DNA of 64,000 nucleotides from Lachnospiraceae bacterium (GCA_910575105.1 CAJTDK010000001.1:1-64000); one strand, 5' to 3'. Positions 1 through 9,267 are shown, counted from the first letter of the stretch. The notes: generated by a model not told the origin, from the letters alone. Made by a program: numbers and translations.

Positions 1-191
1 GAATGTTGCAATTTATCAAGCGGTCTGTACATGGCATTTTAACTCCTCTGCAAGTATATTTTATAAGGTTATCTGCATGAAAAACGAATTCCAATGGTTC
101 ATTACCTTGCATTTATTATACGCCTAATTGAAAGAAAAATCAGTAAAATCAAGCATTTAAGACTTAATCAGCAGTCACTAATTAAGCCCCC

Positions 192-386
192 TTACCATTC
201 ATTAAGCGTTACTTGCTTCGTTTCGTGATTTATTTCCACCTTATAACCGTTTCCATTTCCGTCCCAGTACAGATCGCCAGTATTGAAGTTATTCCAGTTA
301 ATCCAACAATTTTTCATTTCCAGAATTTCAGATACATCCGCCAGAGCTTCCGGGCTTCCTTCTACTTCGTAACCATATGCCAACAT
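192..386 (-). CDS. small acidic hypothetical protein, 64 aa
   Basis: I do not recognise this 64-residue protein. It is acidic, with no signal peptide or membrane segment, and has aromatic- and Asn-rich stretches (NCWINWNNFN, LYWDGNGNGYK). An AGGCGG-like ribosome binding site lies about 8 nt before its ATG, which favours a real gene. It stands alone and faces away from the ICE remnant that begins about 150 bp downstream. The first 190 bases of the window hold nothing I can identify. Confidence 0.45.
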   Translation of the reverse strand: MLAYGYEVEGSPEALADVSEILEMKNCWINWNNFNTGDLYWDGNGNGYKVEINHETKQVTLNEW

Positions 387-540
387 TTATTTTTACCGCC
401 TTTCTTGCTTCCGTTTTTTTGTTTCCGTTCCCTTAATGTGTGTGTATGGTAACTCTGAAAAGACGGTACGTCAAGCCTTTTTTTGAAATATTTTAAAAAT
501 TATTTTGAGGGCTTATTTCCGGCTTTTTCACTAACAAATA

Positions 541-1281
541 GTGGCGTACATTAAAATGCTTGCCACAGGCGACGAGCGTTTCAAGGAAAAAATGGATTTG
601 GATATGCAGGTGGCGAAGCTGAAAGTCTTGAAGCAGAGCTATCTTTCCGAGCATTACGACCTTGAGGACAGGATACTGAAGCACTACCCGCAGGAGATTA
701 AAGACTATGAGGAACGCATTACAGCCTATGGGAATGATGTGGAGATTGCCAGTCAGCATAAGCCGCAGGGGGAGGATAAGTTCTGCCCCATGACCTTAAA
801 AGGCGTGACCTACAAAGAAAAAGCGGATGCAGGCGAGATGCTTCTTGCCATCTGTAAGGAAAATCCGTTGTCACAGCCGATAGCAATCGGCAGTTACCGT
901 GGCTTTCAGATGGAGGTTTACTATGATACCGTCAATGCCCACTACTGTTTAAACCTCTGCGGAATGAGGAAACACAAGGTGGATTTAGGCGTGGACGCTC
1001 TGGGCAATCTGACCAGAATTGAAAATGAGATTGCCAAACTCCCTGCCAGACTGGAAGCCGCCAAGACCAGAAAGGAGGAAACCATCGCACAGCTTGAAAC
1101 AGCAAAAGAGGAAGTAAAGAAACCATTTGCCTTTGAAAATGAGCTGAAAGAAAAGACGGAAAGGCTGAACGCCCTCAATATCGAACTGAATCTGAATGAA
1201 AAGGACAACGCTGTTATTGACGATGAGCAAGAGCAGAACGGTGAGCCGGCAGAGAAAAAAAGTGCGGACAGGGAGAGGTAA
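541..1281 (+). pseudogene. C-terminal remnant of the ICE SNF2-helicase/DNA-methylase protein
   Basis: These 246 residues resemble the extreme C-terminus of the very large (over 2000 aa) helicase/methylase protein of Tn1549-type conjugative elements, ending in a Glu/Lys-rich coiled-coil tail. A stop codon just before position 541 and no usable ATG show that the N-terminal methylase and helicase domains are gone. What is left would have no catalytic activity. This is the first of several internal deletions in the element. The family call is from memory of these proteins, not from a search. Confidence 0.7.
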
Positions 1282-1361
1282 AATCCAGTTTGCACATTTG
1301 TATTGCTTTATTTTGGGCAGTATAATAAGTGACGGTAAGAAAAAATCGGAGGTGAGGAAGA

Positions 1362-1691
1362 ATGTCTGATGCGTTCAGATTTGAAACTTTTGTAGACGTC
1401 CACAGCAATATCTTTAATGAATACCTCGGTTCTGTCATCGCAAAGCTGTCCAGAGAAAATGAGGAATACCGTGCCATAAGAGCTGAAATTGAGAGCCTTT
1501 ATGAGAAATATCCGAAAGTTTTAGGTGTGTTTGATACGGAAACATCGGCGGAACTGACCGAGGAGGAATGTGCCGCACTCATTCAAGTGATGGAGCTTAG
1601 GAACAAACTTACGGATATGGAGATGCAGTCGGTTTACTTCCGTGGCTGTTATGACAGCGTAGGGTATCTGAAAAAAGCAGGAATTTTATGA
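1362..1691 (+). CDS. conserved small ICE protein (DUF6664-like)
   Basis: A 109-aa helical protein of the kind that follows the helicase gene in Tn1549-like elements. It has a strong GGAGGTGAGGA ribosome binding site. It begins MSDAFRFETFVDVHSNIFNEY and carries an acidic central helix (TEEECAALIQVMELRNKL). No catalytic motif is visible and the function is unknown. It appears intact although its upstream neighbour is truncated. The DUF number is a recollection. Confidence 0.6.
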   Translation: MSDAFRFETFVDVHSNIFNEYLGSVIAKLSRENEEYRAIRAEIESLYEKYPKVLGVFDTETSAELTEEECAALIQVMELRNKLTDMEMQSVYFRGCYDSVGYLKKAGIL

Positions 1692-1819
1692 TGGACTGAC
1701 TGAGAAAAAGGCGGTGTTGGTGTGAAAGCTGATGCCGTCTTTTACATAACCATGTAGTGGAAAATTTCATAAGTATATGGTAAAATAAACAAAAATTTAA
1801 AGTGTGAAAGGTGCCTAAT

Positions 1820-2593
1820 ATGGATTACTATGTGGTTGATGCTTTTACTGATAAGTTGTTTAGTGGCAATCCAGCTTGTATATGTGTGTCAGAAAAAACA
1901 CTTTCCAATGAAGTTATGCAAAATATAGCATTTGAAAATAATTTATCCGAAACAGCATTTATTTATAAGAATGGCAAGGATTATATATTAAGATGGTTTA
2001 CGCCATCATTTGAAATAGATCTTTGTGGTCACGCAACATTAGCAGCTGCTTTTATTGTCTTTAATCACTTAGATTGCAATTCAGATAAAGTTAATTTTGA
2101 AACTGTTAGTGGCGTTTTAAGCGTTATTCGAAAAGGGGATTTGTATGAAATGACTTTTCCAAAAAGAATAGCACAGAGTATTATGAAAAAGCCAGATATT
2201 GTTGAATCACTCAGTTTTGAGCCGCTTGAGCTTTATTCTGAACGGGATTTATATGTAGTAATGAATAATGAAGAAGAAGTTAAAAATTATATTCCAGATT
2301 ATACGAAACTTAAAAAATTAGATTCTTGGCTTGGAATTGTAATAACAGCAAAGGGTAATAATGCTGATTTTGTTTCGAGATATTTTTGTCCAGAATTGAT
2401 GTTTGAAGACCCAGTAACAGGTTCTGCCCACAGCACTTTAGTACCAATATGGAGCAATAAGTTGGGAAAAAATAAACTATTGGCAAAACAATTATCTAAA
2501 AGAGGAGGCACTCTCTATTGTGAATGTAGCAATAATAATATAAAAATTTCAGGAAATGCAGTCGTTTATTCAAAAGGAAGTATTTTGTTATGA
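1820..2593 (+). CDS. PhzF-family isomerase/epimerase
   Basis: A 257-aa protein of the PhzF (phenazine biosynthesis-like) fold. The family adopts the diaminopimelate-epimerase fold and catalyses isomerisation or epimerisation of small metabolites. Visible hallmarks are SGNPAC near residue 18, the conserved Glu in NNLSETAFI, DLCGHATLAAAF near residue 70 and DPVTGSAHSTL near residue 200. ATG 1820 is preceded by AAAGGTG at good spacing and is preferred over a GTG nine bases upstream. The gene is AT-rich compared with the ICE backbone and opens a cargo block of unrelated small genes, so it was probably acquired. The substrate is unknown. Confidence 0.85.
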   Translation: MDYYVVDAFTDKLFSGNPACICVSEKTLSNEVMQNIAFENNLSETAFIYKNGKDYILRWFTPSFEIDLCGHATLAAAFIVFNHLDCNSDKVNFETVSGVLSVIRKGDLYEMTFPKRIAQSIMKKPDIVESLSFEPLELYSERDLYVVMNNEEEVKNYIPDYTKLKKLDSWLGIVITAKGNNADFVSRYFCPELMFEDPVTGSAHSTLVPIWSNKLGKNKLLAKQLSKRGGTLYCECSNNNIKISGNAVVYSKGSILL

Positions 2594-2669
2594 CTATGAT
2601 GCGACCAAATTTTTAATTTTTTAAAGTATAATAGACGCTATGGGGATTGAGTAAAGAGGGATAGTTTTA

Positions 2670-2915
2670 ATGAAAGTATTAGATATTTTTTCATGGTTGC
2701 CTGCAAAAGAAATTAGTTTGGAACAATTAGAGCAGATTTTTATAGATTACAAATCTGGTATTTATAATAGTGAATACATTGTTTTATCTGAACTTCCAAA
2801 TAATGTATCCGAAGATATTTTGACTTGTAAAAATGAATTGCTGAAAGAGGGGAAGAAAGTTGCTTTCATTTTAAAAGAAGAAAAAGTCATTGCTGTCATT
2901 GGTTATCAAGAGTGA
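2670..2915 (+). CDS. hypothetical protein, 81 aa
   Basis: I do not recognise this 81-aa cytosolic protein. An AGAGGGA site precedes the ATG. The sequence alternates predicted helices and strands (a Lys-rich helix, then VAFILKEEKVIAVIGY), suggesting a small alpha/beta fold. It is AT-rich like its neighbours and lies 76 bp after the PhzF gene, so it may belong to the same transcript. Confidence 0.5.
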   Translation: MKVLDIFSWLPAKEISLEQLEQIFIDYKSGIYNSEYIVLSELPNNVSEDILTCKNELLKEGKKVAFILKEEKVIAVIGYQE

Positions 2916-2956
2916 CAAAGAGAAAGATGAATTTTATTTGAAAGGTGTGGTGGTGT

Positions 2957-3403
2957 ATGGAACGGTTTTATAATTATCGGAATATGTCACTTGAGCAACG
3001 GAAATTCGCTTTAAATTCTTTAAGCTCCATTGGTTTTTTTCCTGCATATGGAAGTATAAAAACAATGCGTCGGATAATGGATAAGGCATTTGGAGAAAAA
3101 ATGCCACAGTTTTATTTTGTTTTTAGAGAAAAAGAGCTGATAGGCTATATGTTCCTTATTGGTAATGATAAAATGTTTCGTGCATTTCCGTGGCTTGCAA
3201 TTGATAATCTTGATGAATTGCCAATGAAGATTGTAGAGCCATTAATGGATATAGCAATTAAGGCATGGAATAATGAGGACGGCAATATTATCAATGCAGA
3301 CGGTAGTATTACTGAAAAAAGTCTGATTGCTCAAAGCTATAAACAGCGTTTAGAAAACTACAGGCATGGCACTGGACGACGAAGTGAAAATGAATGCCGT
3401 TGA
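2957..3403 (+). CDS. hypothetical protein, 148 aa (acyltransferase-like?)
   Basis: I do not firmly recognise this 148-aa protein. The central stretch QFYFVFREKELIGYMFLIG resembles the strand-turn-strand of a GNAT-type acetyltransferase, but no clear acetyl-CoA loop is visible. ATG 2957 with the AAAGGTG site at 2941 is a better start than the upstream GTG at 2945. It sits between other AT-rich cargo genes of the ICE. Confidence 0.5.
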   Translation: MERFYNYRNMSLEQRKFALNSLSSIGFFPAYGSIKTMRRIMDKAFGEKMPQFYFVFREKELIGYMFLIGNDKMFRAFPWLAIDNLDELPMKIVEPLMDIAIKAWNNEDGNIINADGSITEKSLIAQSYKQRLENYRHGTGRRSENECR

Positions 3404-3428
3404 CAACATTAGCTTATAGAGGTGTTGA

Positions 3429-3851
3429 ATGATGAATCAAAGAGAAAGGATAATCCGTTTGTGGTTTGATATGTGGCTGCAACAAAAAGACTTAGGGATA
3501 GATGATATTTTTACGGAAGATGTTATTTATATTGAAAGTTGGAGTCCGAAATATGAAAACCGTATAACCGTTAAACATTGGTTTGAAGAATGGAACACTC
3601 GTGGTAAAGTTCTTGTATGGGATATAAAACAGTACTTCCATAAGGAAAGCCAAACTATTGTAGAATGGTATTTTAAGAATGAGATGAACGATGGTAGCAT
3701 TGAGGAATTTGATGGTATGTCACTTATCGAATGGACATCTGATAACAAAATAAAATTGTTAAAAGAATTTGGCTGTAATTTAAATAATTATAACCCATAT
3801 CAACATGGCGATGTACCACAATTTAGAAAAGAACAGGCAAATTGGTTTTGA
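3429..3851 (+). CDS. SnoaL/NTF2-like fold protein
   Basis: A 140-aa protein that looks like the SnoaL/NTF2-like superfamily: an N-terminal helix with FDMWLQQKD, then ITVKHWFEEWNTRGKVLVWDIKQYF and alternating strands (TIVEWYFKNEM, GMSLIEWTSDNKIKLLKEF). The family includes small isomerases and ligand-binding proteins, so the substrate cannot be inferred. The double ATG at 3429/3432 follows AGAGGTG. Its 3' end is close to the start of the following C_GCAxxG_C_C gene, suggesting cotranscription. Confidence 0.6.
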   Translation: MMNQRERIIRLWFDMWLQQKDLGIDDIFTEDVIYIESWSPKYENRITVKHWFEEWNTRGKVLVWDIKQYFHKESQTIVEWYFKNEMNDGSIEEFDGMSLIEWTSDNKIKLLKEFGCNLNNYNPYQHGDVPQFRKEQANWF

Positions 3852-3885
3852 TATAAAATGTGGAAATCATAGAGGTGTCATATTA

Positions 3886-4305
3886 ATGAAAGAATATATA
3901 ACAAAGCGGGTACATGAATTGTACTGGAAAGAAGATATAAATTGTGCAAGGACAGCACTTGTCTGTTTGAGCGAATTATTTGAAATTGTCATTGAGCCGC
4001 AAACAATCTGGTCTGCGGTTGGATTGCATGGTGCGGGTGGATATAGGGCACAATGTGGTTTAGTTGAAGGTACGCTTATGTTCATTGGAATTTATCTTCA
4101 TATGATAGGAAAATCAGAAGATGAAATTGTATCTGCCTGCTATAATTTTGCGTCTGCCTTTGATAGAGAATTTGGTTCATTAAGATGTTTTGAATTACGT
4201 CCTACGGGTTTTTCAGAGAGCGACCCGCCACATATGTGTGAAAACTTGACTTGTAATGGAATCGGATTTGCATATCAATATATTTTGGGAATCACAGAAA
4301 AGTAA
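3886..4305 (+). CDS. C_GCAxxG_C_C family protein
   Basis: A 139-aa protein resembling the C_GCAxxG_C_C family, predicted redox or metal proteins with spaced cysteines and a GAGGYRAQCGLVEG-like core, all visible here (NCARTALVCL near residue 19, GGYRAQCGLVEG near residue 48, and later CYNFASAF, CFELRP and CENLTCNG). The start at ATG 3886 has AGAGGTG at proper spacing; a reading frame open from 3805 would overlap the previous gene and lacks a site. The biochemical role of the family is not settled. Confidence 0.75.
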   Translation: MKEYITKRVHELYWKEDINCARTALVCLSELFEIVIEPQTIWSAVGLHGAGGYRAQCGLVEGTLMFIGIYLHMIGKSEDEIVSACYNFASAFDREFGSLRCFELRPTGFSESDPPHMCENLTCNGIGFAYQYILGITEK

Positions 4306-4475
4306 GCAAAAACTAATTTGTTAATGCCCAATAGTTAGAATTGAACATTGTTTGATACATAGCTAAATAGAGATAAATTTTCTATATGGTAGATATATAA
4401 AAGACGGGATAATTTAAAATTTACAGCCTGGAAGTAAAAGCAGACTTATGAAGCAGAATCTAAAGGTAGGACATT

Positions 4476-4637
4476 ATGAAGAAAGCAGCTCTTATATTGA
4501 GTATAATATTTATTATTTTAACCTTTGTTGGTGCAGGATATGTTTTGTATAATGGTGGGAAGATAAATGCGGGATATGCTATTATTCCAATGGTATTTGC
4601 CCTTGTTTGTATCGCTTTTTACCGAAATAGAAAGTGA
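4476..4637 (+). CDS. small two-helix membrane protein, 53 aa
   Basis: A 53-codon ORF (MKKAALILSI..., ending FYRNRK) with an AAAGGTAGG ribosome binding site 7 nt upstream. It has a Lys-rich start, a first hydrophobic segment (about residues 4-25), a short polar loop (YNGGKINAG) and a second hydrophobic segment (about 34-48), then a basic tail. It is a plausible two-helix membrane peptide, function unknown. It closes the AT-rich cargo block. Confidence 0.55.
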   Translation: MKKAALILSIIFIILTFVGAGYVLYNGGKINAGYAIIPMVFALVCIAFYRNRK

Positions 4638-4756
4638 CTATTTTATGTTTATCTGTAAATCATGATTGGAATTAAATACTATTTTACATAGCCGAGGGGT
4701 TTTCATTTACGAAAATCTTTCGGCTAATTGTATTTATGGAGGTGATTTTTATTTGA

Positions 4757-5746
4757 ATGAGAGCATCTAAACCCTATATGCAGATTGATCCAGACGTGCT
4801 TGAACGGGCAATGCAGATAGACCTGCTTTCCTATCTCAGAGCCTATGAGCCGACCAATCTTGTCAAAGTCAAAGGCACAACGAACGTGTACTGTACCGCA
4901 GAGCATGACAGCCTAAAGATTTCCAACGGCAAATGGTACTGGTGGTCGAGGGGCTTCGGCGGATATTCCGCCCTTGATTATCTGATGAAAGTTAAGGAAT
5001 ACGGCTTTGTAGAAGCCGTGGAAATCCTCACGGGGCAGACGATGGCGGACTGGAAGCCGCCGCCCCCTGCCGTGAAAAAAGACGAGCCAAAGGTGCTGCT
5101 CCTGCCGCCGAAAAACAAAAATTGCGACAGGGTGGCGAAGTATCTTTTCGGGCGTGGCATTGATTATCAGCTTATCCAGGAGTGCATCGCCGAGGGGATT
5201 ATTTTCGAGAGTGCCGACTACCACAACGCCGTTTTTATCGGCAAGGATGAAAGCGGAACGCCCAAATACGCCGCCTGCCGTGGCACAATCAGCAGCTTTA
5301 AGCGTGATGCATCGGGCAGCGACAAGCGGTATTCGTTTCGGCTTCTGGCGAGAGAACCGTGTGCTTCGGTGCATTTATTTGAAGCCGCCATTGATTTATT
5401 ATCCTATGCCACCTATTTAAAATGTGAGGGAAAGGATTATAAGGCAGAGAATCTTCTCTCCCTGTCGGGCGTGTATCAGCCAAAGAAAGAGATAAAGGAC
5501 AGCAAAATCCCCGTTGCCCTCACGACTTTTTTGAAAGCAAACCCACAAATTAAAACTATATTTCTGCATCTGGATAAGGACAGGGCAGGTCGGTTATGTA
5601 CCGCTGCCCTAACAGAATTATTGAAGAAAGATTATAAAATCGTTGATGAACCGCCGCCAGTCGGCAAGGACTTCAACGATTTTTTAATGTCATATCTGGG
5701 GATTGCAAGGCAGAAACAGAGCCGTGAAAGGGGGGATGCCCGTTGA
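4757..5746 (+). CDS. ICE primase-like DUF3991/TOPRIM protein
   Basis: A 329-aa protein of the DUF3991/TOPRIM family found in Tn1549-type elements. The N-terminal part resembles a primase CHC2-type DNA-binding domain, although its zinc ligands look incomplete (VYCTAEHDSLKISNGKWYWWSRGFGGYSALDYL). The C-terminal part carries a TOPRIM-like acidic motif (TIFLHLDKDRAGR near residue 270, then GKDFNDFLMSYL). In the family it is thought to act in element DNA replication or processing after transfer. ATG 4757 follows a GGAGGTG site. It appears full length. Confidence 0.8.
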   Translation: MRASKPYMQIDPDVLERAMQIDLLSYLRAYEPTNLVKVKGTTNVYCTAEHDSLKISNGKWYWWSRGFGGYSALDYLMKVKEYGFVEAVEILTGQTMADWKPPPPAVKKDEPKVLLLPPKNKNCDRVAKYLFGRGIDYQLIQECIAEGIIFESADYHNAVFIGKDESGTPKYAACRGTISSFKRDASGSDKRYSFRLLAREPCASVHLFEAAIDLLSYATYLKCEGKDYKAENLLSLSGVYQPKKEIKDSKIPVALTTFLKANPQIKTIFLHLDKDRAGRLCTAALTELLKKDYKIVDEPPPVGKDFNDFLMSYLGIARQKQSRERGDAR

Positions 5747-5767
5747 TTGTTGGATGATTTTTTCTGA

Positions 5768-6112
5768 TTGAAAGAGCCAGAAATTAAAGAAGAATTGACA
5801 AAGAAAGAGAGGGATTTGCCATTGAAGCAATATGAAGTAACACTCACAGGTCACTTTGAAAAGACCGTTTCCATCTATGCAGACAGCCCCGAACAGGTAG
5901 CGGAAAAGTTGAAAATTATCCTGTTTGATACTGACCTTGTTAGGTTTTCCGATGGGGATTTTGTCTGCGGCGAAGCGGATATTAAGGATGAAAATGAGGA
6001 CGGATGTGAAGAAATGGAGAGCGAGGGCGGTGGCTTTGAGAATGAGGATTGTTCCGACTGTCCGTACTTCTGCCCCGTGTGCGGAGAATGTATGTATGAG
6101 GGCGAAGATTAA
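5768..6112 (+). CDS. DpnD/PcfM-like Cys-rich protein
   Basis: An ICE protein with the DpnD/PcfM-type N-terminal fold (YEVTLTGHFEKTVSIYADSPEQVAEKL) and a Cys-rich tail (CSDCPYFCPVCGECMYEGED) that could bind zinc. No ATG is available. TTG at 5768 gives 114 aa; TTG at 5822, preceded by GAGAGGGA, would give 96 aa and has the better ribosome binding site, so the shorter form may be the true one. It follows the primase-like gene by 21 nt, as in intact elements. The function is unknown. Confidence 0.65.
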   Translation: MKEPEIKEELTKKERDLPLKQYEVTLTGHFEKTVSIYADSPEQVAEKLKIILFDTDLVRFSDGDFVCGEADIKDENEDGCEEMESEGGGFENEDCSDCPYFCPVCGECMYEGED

Positions 6113-6248
6113 AGACACGTCTTACCAAGCACTGAATTTGGTTATCCATCTGCCGATGGAAACAAAATTCGCTTGTTAGGGGACGCCCCTAATACCCCGT
6201 GGAAAAGACCGCCGCCAGAGGACGGCAGGCAGAAAGGAGTTTTTAAGG

Positions 6249-6413
6249 ATGAGTGATTTTATATATTTTATCCTCGGCACAACGCTTGGCGGGATGTTCG
6301 GCGTTGCGTGCATGTGCGTGTTGCAGATTAACAGGCTGTCCGAGGGAAAGGGGGATGCAGATGCGGAAACGGAATGTGCAGATACTGTTCCGACTGACCG
6401 AGGAAGAAGCTGA
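6249..6413 (+). CDS. DUF3789-type small membrane protein, 54 aa
   Basis: A 54-aa protein starting MSDFIYFILGTTLGGMFGVA, with one hydrophobic helix and a charged tail. It matches the small DUF3789 proteins that lie just upstream of mobC in Tn1549-like elements. An AAAGGAG site precedes the ATG. The 3' end overlaps the mobC start by about 50 nt in another frame, an arrangement that suggests translational coupling. Confidence 0.65.
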   Translation: MSDFIYFILGTTLGGMFGVACMCVLQINRLSEGKGDADAETECADTVPTDRGRS

Positions 6414-6693
6414 ATACCTCTGCTCCCTTGCAGAGAAATCGGGACGCTCCAGACAAGCCCTGCTCCAGTCAATGGTCATGGGCTATCGGCTCTGCGAGAA
6501 GCCAGACCCAGAGTTTTATAAAATCATGCGGGAGCTGTCGGCAATCGGAAACCGCATCAACCAGCTTGCGGCAAAGGCGAACGCCCTAAACTTTGTGGAC
6601 ACGCCGATGCTCTATGACGAAGCCAAGCGGTGGCGGGACTTCCGTCTGGACGTGAGCAGGTGCTACCTTGTTCCGAGGAAGATGTCTGGCTGA
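6361..6693 (+). CDS. mobC: MobC-like relaxosome accessory protein
   Basis: A 110-aa protein with an N-terminal ribbon-helix-helix-like region (NVQILFRLTEEEAEYLCSLAEKSGRSRQALLQ) and the C-terminal MobC signature (MRELSAIGNRINQLAAKAN). MobC proteins bind oriT and assist the relaxase in nicking. ATG 6361 is chosen because AAAGGGGG lies 6 nt upstream; ATG 6355 would sit directly against that site. Its stop overlaps the relaxase start (TGATG), as in intact elements. Confidence 0.8.
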   Translation: MRKRNVQILFRLTEEEAEYLCSLAEKSGRSRQALLQSMVMGYRLCEKPDPEFYKIMRELSAIGNRINQLAAKANALNFVDTPMLYDEAKRWRDFRLDVSRCYLVPRKMSG

Positions 6694-7409
6694 TGGCGGT
6701 CTGCGAAATCTGGGACGTAAAGGGCAGGCTCGACCATCCTATCGACTACGCCGAGAACCCAGAAAAGACCGCCAACCCCAAATACAGCAAAGCCGACCTG
6801 CAGGCGATGGGCGATGTGATGAAGTATGCCACCAACAGTGACAAGACCGAGCAGCAGTTTTTTGTCACGGGCGTAAACTGCGACCCGTCTACGGCAAGGG
6901 ACGAGATGATGATAGCCAAAGCACAATGGAACGACCAGAGCGAAATAGTCTGCTACCACGGATTCCAGAGCTTTAAGGCAGGCGAGGTCACGCCAGAGCA
7001 GGCACATGAAGTCGGCGTGAAGCTGGCGGAGAAGATGTGGGGCGATAGATTCCAAGTGATTGTGGCGACCCATCTGAATACGGAGTGCCTGCATAACCAC
7101 TTTGTTGTCAATTCCGTTTCCTATGTTGACGGAAAGCACTATTACGATAACAAGAAAAATCTGCGGTTATTGCGTAAGCGTTCGGACGAGTTATGCCGTG
7201 AGTATTCCTTATCGGTTATTGAACACCCAAGCGGCAGGAAGAAACCCTATGCTTTATACCAAGCCGAGAAGAACGGTCTGCCCACAAGGGATACCGTGGC
7301 ACGGCAGGCGGTGGACGAAGCAATCTCAAAATCGTTTACGCTGAAAGACTTTGACCGCCAGTTGTCGGAAATGGGATACCGCATCAATTTTGACCCCAAC
7401 CGCAAATAA
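6693..7409 (+). pseudogene. truncated relaxase (N-terminal nuclease domain only)
   Basis: These 238 residues are the N-terminal relaxase (MobA/VirD2-type nuclease) domain, which would nick oriT to start conjugation. The three-histidine metal motif is visible (HLNTECLHNHFVVNSV, near residue 131). Relaxases of this family usually run to about 450-550 aa; this one stops at NFDPNRK with TAA, and the sequence right after it already encodes coupling-protein residues in the same frame. The C-terminal half of the relaxase and everything up to the middle of virD4 is therefore deleted. Nicking in trans is conceivable but unproven. Confidence 0.8.
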
Positions 7410-8265
7410 ACAGCCCCAGAAGCGGAAACGGAAACCAAAATCGAAAGGAGCAAGATAACCTATGAGTATCTATCTCTGACCGCCACGGACGAGCTTGATT
7501 TGCCGTCTTTGGGCGAGAAGAAAGTTGCTTTATTTGCATTGATACCAGACAACGACACCAGTTTTAATTTTCTGGTAAGCATTCTTTATACGCAGCTATT
7601 CCAACAATTATTTTATCTTGCCGACTATAAGTACGGCGGGAGTCTGCCCGTCCATTGCCAGTTTATTATGGACGAATTTGCGGTGCGTCAGTTTGCTCGA
7701 TGACTTTGACAAGATACTGTCAGTTATGAGGTCAAGGGGCGTGTCCGTTTCGATTATCCTGCAAAATCTGGCACAGCTGAAAGCCCTGTTTGAGAAACAG
7801 TGGGAAAGCATTGTCGGAAACGCTGATGAGTTCCTCTATCTGGGCGGAAACGAGCAGAGTACCCATAAGTTTGTGTCGGAGCTGTTAGGCAAATCCACGA
7901 TAGACACGAACACCTACGGGAAAAGCTCTGGACGGAGCGGCAACTATTCCACAAACTACCAGATTTCGGGGCGTGAGCTTTTAACCCCAGACGAAGTGCG
8001 TATGCTTGACAACCGCTACGCACTTCTTTTTGTGCGTGGTGAACGCCCTGTCATGGATTTAAAGTATGACATCTTGAAACACCCGAATGTGAAACTGACT
8101 GCCGACGGAGGGAAGCCGCCGTATATCCACGGCGAGCCGACACAGGCAGTCGCAACCCTTGTGTTTGACGGGGATATTCCTAAGAACGCCGTGAGCGTGG
8201 AAGCCGTCAGCACTTCCTATGAGCTTCTGTCCGATGAGGACTTGGAAGAAATATTCAATTTATAA
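7410..8265 (+). pseudogene. VirD4/TcpA coupling protein, 5'-truncated and frameshifted
   Basis: C-terminal part of the T4SS coupling ATPase. Recognisable blocks are LTATDELDLPSLGEKK, PVHCQFIMDEFA (Walker B region, frame of position 7500) and DDFDKILSVMRSRGVSVSIILQNLAQLK (frame of position 7618). The frames change at about 7683-7687 by one extra base, so the ATPase core is split. The N-terminal membrane anchor and Walker A are missing through the deletion that joins this fragment to the relaxase. The last part, to EDLEEIFNL, is intact in sequence. Confidence 0.8.
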
Positions 8266-8279
8266 GGAGGATTTACCCT

Positions 8280-8813
8280 ATGAAACTTTTTAAGAAGAAC
8301 GAGAAGAAAGCAACCCAGAAACTGCCGATGACTGGAAGGATGAAAAAGAACTTCCGCCGTTACTGCGTGGGGGTGCTTGCCGTTACGATGGTATTTGGAA
8401 CATCCATGACCGCTTTTGCCGCCAATGACCCGATTGCCGTGGTAAATAACCTGTCAAACTTTATCTTCGGTCTGATTAAGGCTGTCGGGATGATTATGCA
8501 GGAATCTGGGGGAAAAGGTAACGACCCGATGCAGGCGGCGGAGGGGAGCTTCAACAAAAAGTACCCACATGAGCCGAACGGCATCAAAGACCCAGAGTAT
8601 TCCATCGAGTGCGGCGTGCAGGAATTAAAAGCCGCCCTCACATCAGCCGAGGTGGAAAACCCGATTGACATGGAGCGTATCAAGCACGCCTTGCAGGGCT
8701 ACAACTTCGGTAATGGGTATATCTCATGGGCAAAGACCAACTACGGCGGCTATTCCTATGCAAATGCGGTGGAATTTTCCGCTATCTACGGTTACGGATG
8801 TCCAAAATATTAA
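8280..8813 (+). pseudogene. chimeric remnant: Maff2 N-terminus + CwlT lysozyme piece + CwlT tail
   Basis: An open 177-aa frame with an AAGGAGG site, built from three pieces. Residues 1 to about 70 carry a signal/membrane region (VGVLAVTMVFGTSMTAFA) and the Maff2-type AVVNNLSNFIFGLIKAVGMI. Residues 71 to about 168 are the soluble lysozyme-like part of the T4SS hydrolase CwlT (QESGGKGNDPMQAAEG, IECGVQELKAAL, ALQGYNFGNGYI). The last nine residues, IYGYGCPKY, look like the very end of CwlT after its NlpC/P60 domain. Both junctions are in frame. All T4SS genes normally between Maff2 and CwlT are gone. A secreted mini-lysozyme is possible, but I treat it as a deletion product. Confidence 0.7.
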
Positions 8814-8883
8814 ACAGATGCCATCCGTTATGGGTGGCATCTAAATACATAATTGGAAGATATAAAGTATATTGCTTGTTCTG

Positions 8884-9249
8884 CTATCCTTTTTGTTCTA
8901 TTTCTTGGCGATAAAAATCAATTTTATCGTCCAGTTTTGACATGTGTTCCTGCAATACCTTTATCTGTTCATTAAGAGATTCACGATGCAAGGTCAGCAT
9001 CTCCATTCTTTCATTAAGGGTAAGGTCGCCTTTCGCTCGCAGTTCGGCATACCTCTGTATTTCTTTAATCGGCATCCCCGTGTCTTTCAGACGCTTGATA
9101 AATTCAATCCATGCGAGGTCTTTATCCGAATAACAGCGGCGGTTACTGGAATTGCGTTTTGGCGTAATCAGATTTTCATGCTCGTAATAACGCAGGGTAT
9201 GTATCCCTAAATTTGTCATCCTTGAAAATTCGCCTATGGAATATTCCAA
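8884..9249 (-). CDS. MerR-family transcriptional regulator
   Basis: A 121-aa MerR regulator. The N-terminal winged helix-turn-helix is clear (YSIGEFSRMTNLGIHTLRYYEHENLITPKR), followed by the second helix pair (LAWIEFIKRLKDTGMPIKEIQRY) and a long dimerisation coiled coil ending in FYRQEIEQKG. There is no Cys-rich metal-binding tail, so it probably senses an organic or redox signal. It is divergent from the SDR gene at 9331, and a palindrome sits in a 19-bp promoter spacer between them. Confidence 0.9.
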   Translation of the reverse strand: MEYSIGEFSRMTNLGIHTLRYYEHENLITPKRNSSNRRCYSDKDLAWIEFIKRLKDTGMPIKEIQRYAELRAKGDLTLNERMEMLTLHRESLNEQIKVLQEHMSKLDDKIDFYRQEIEQKG

Positions 9250-9267
9250 AAAATCACCTCTTATCTC

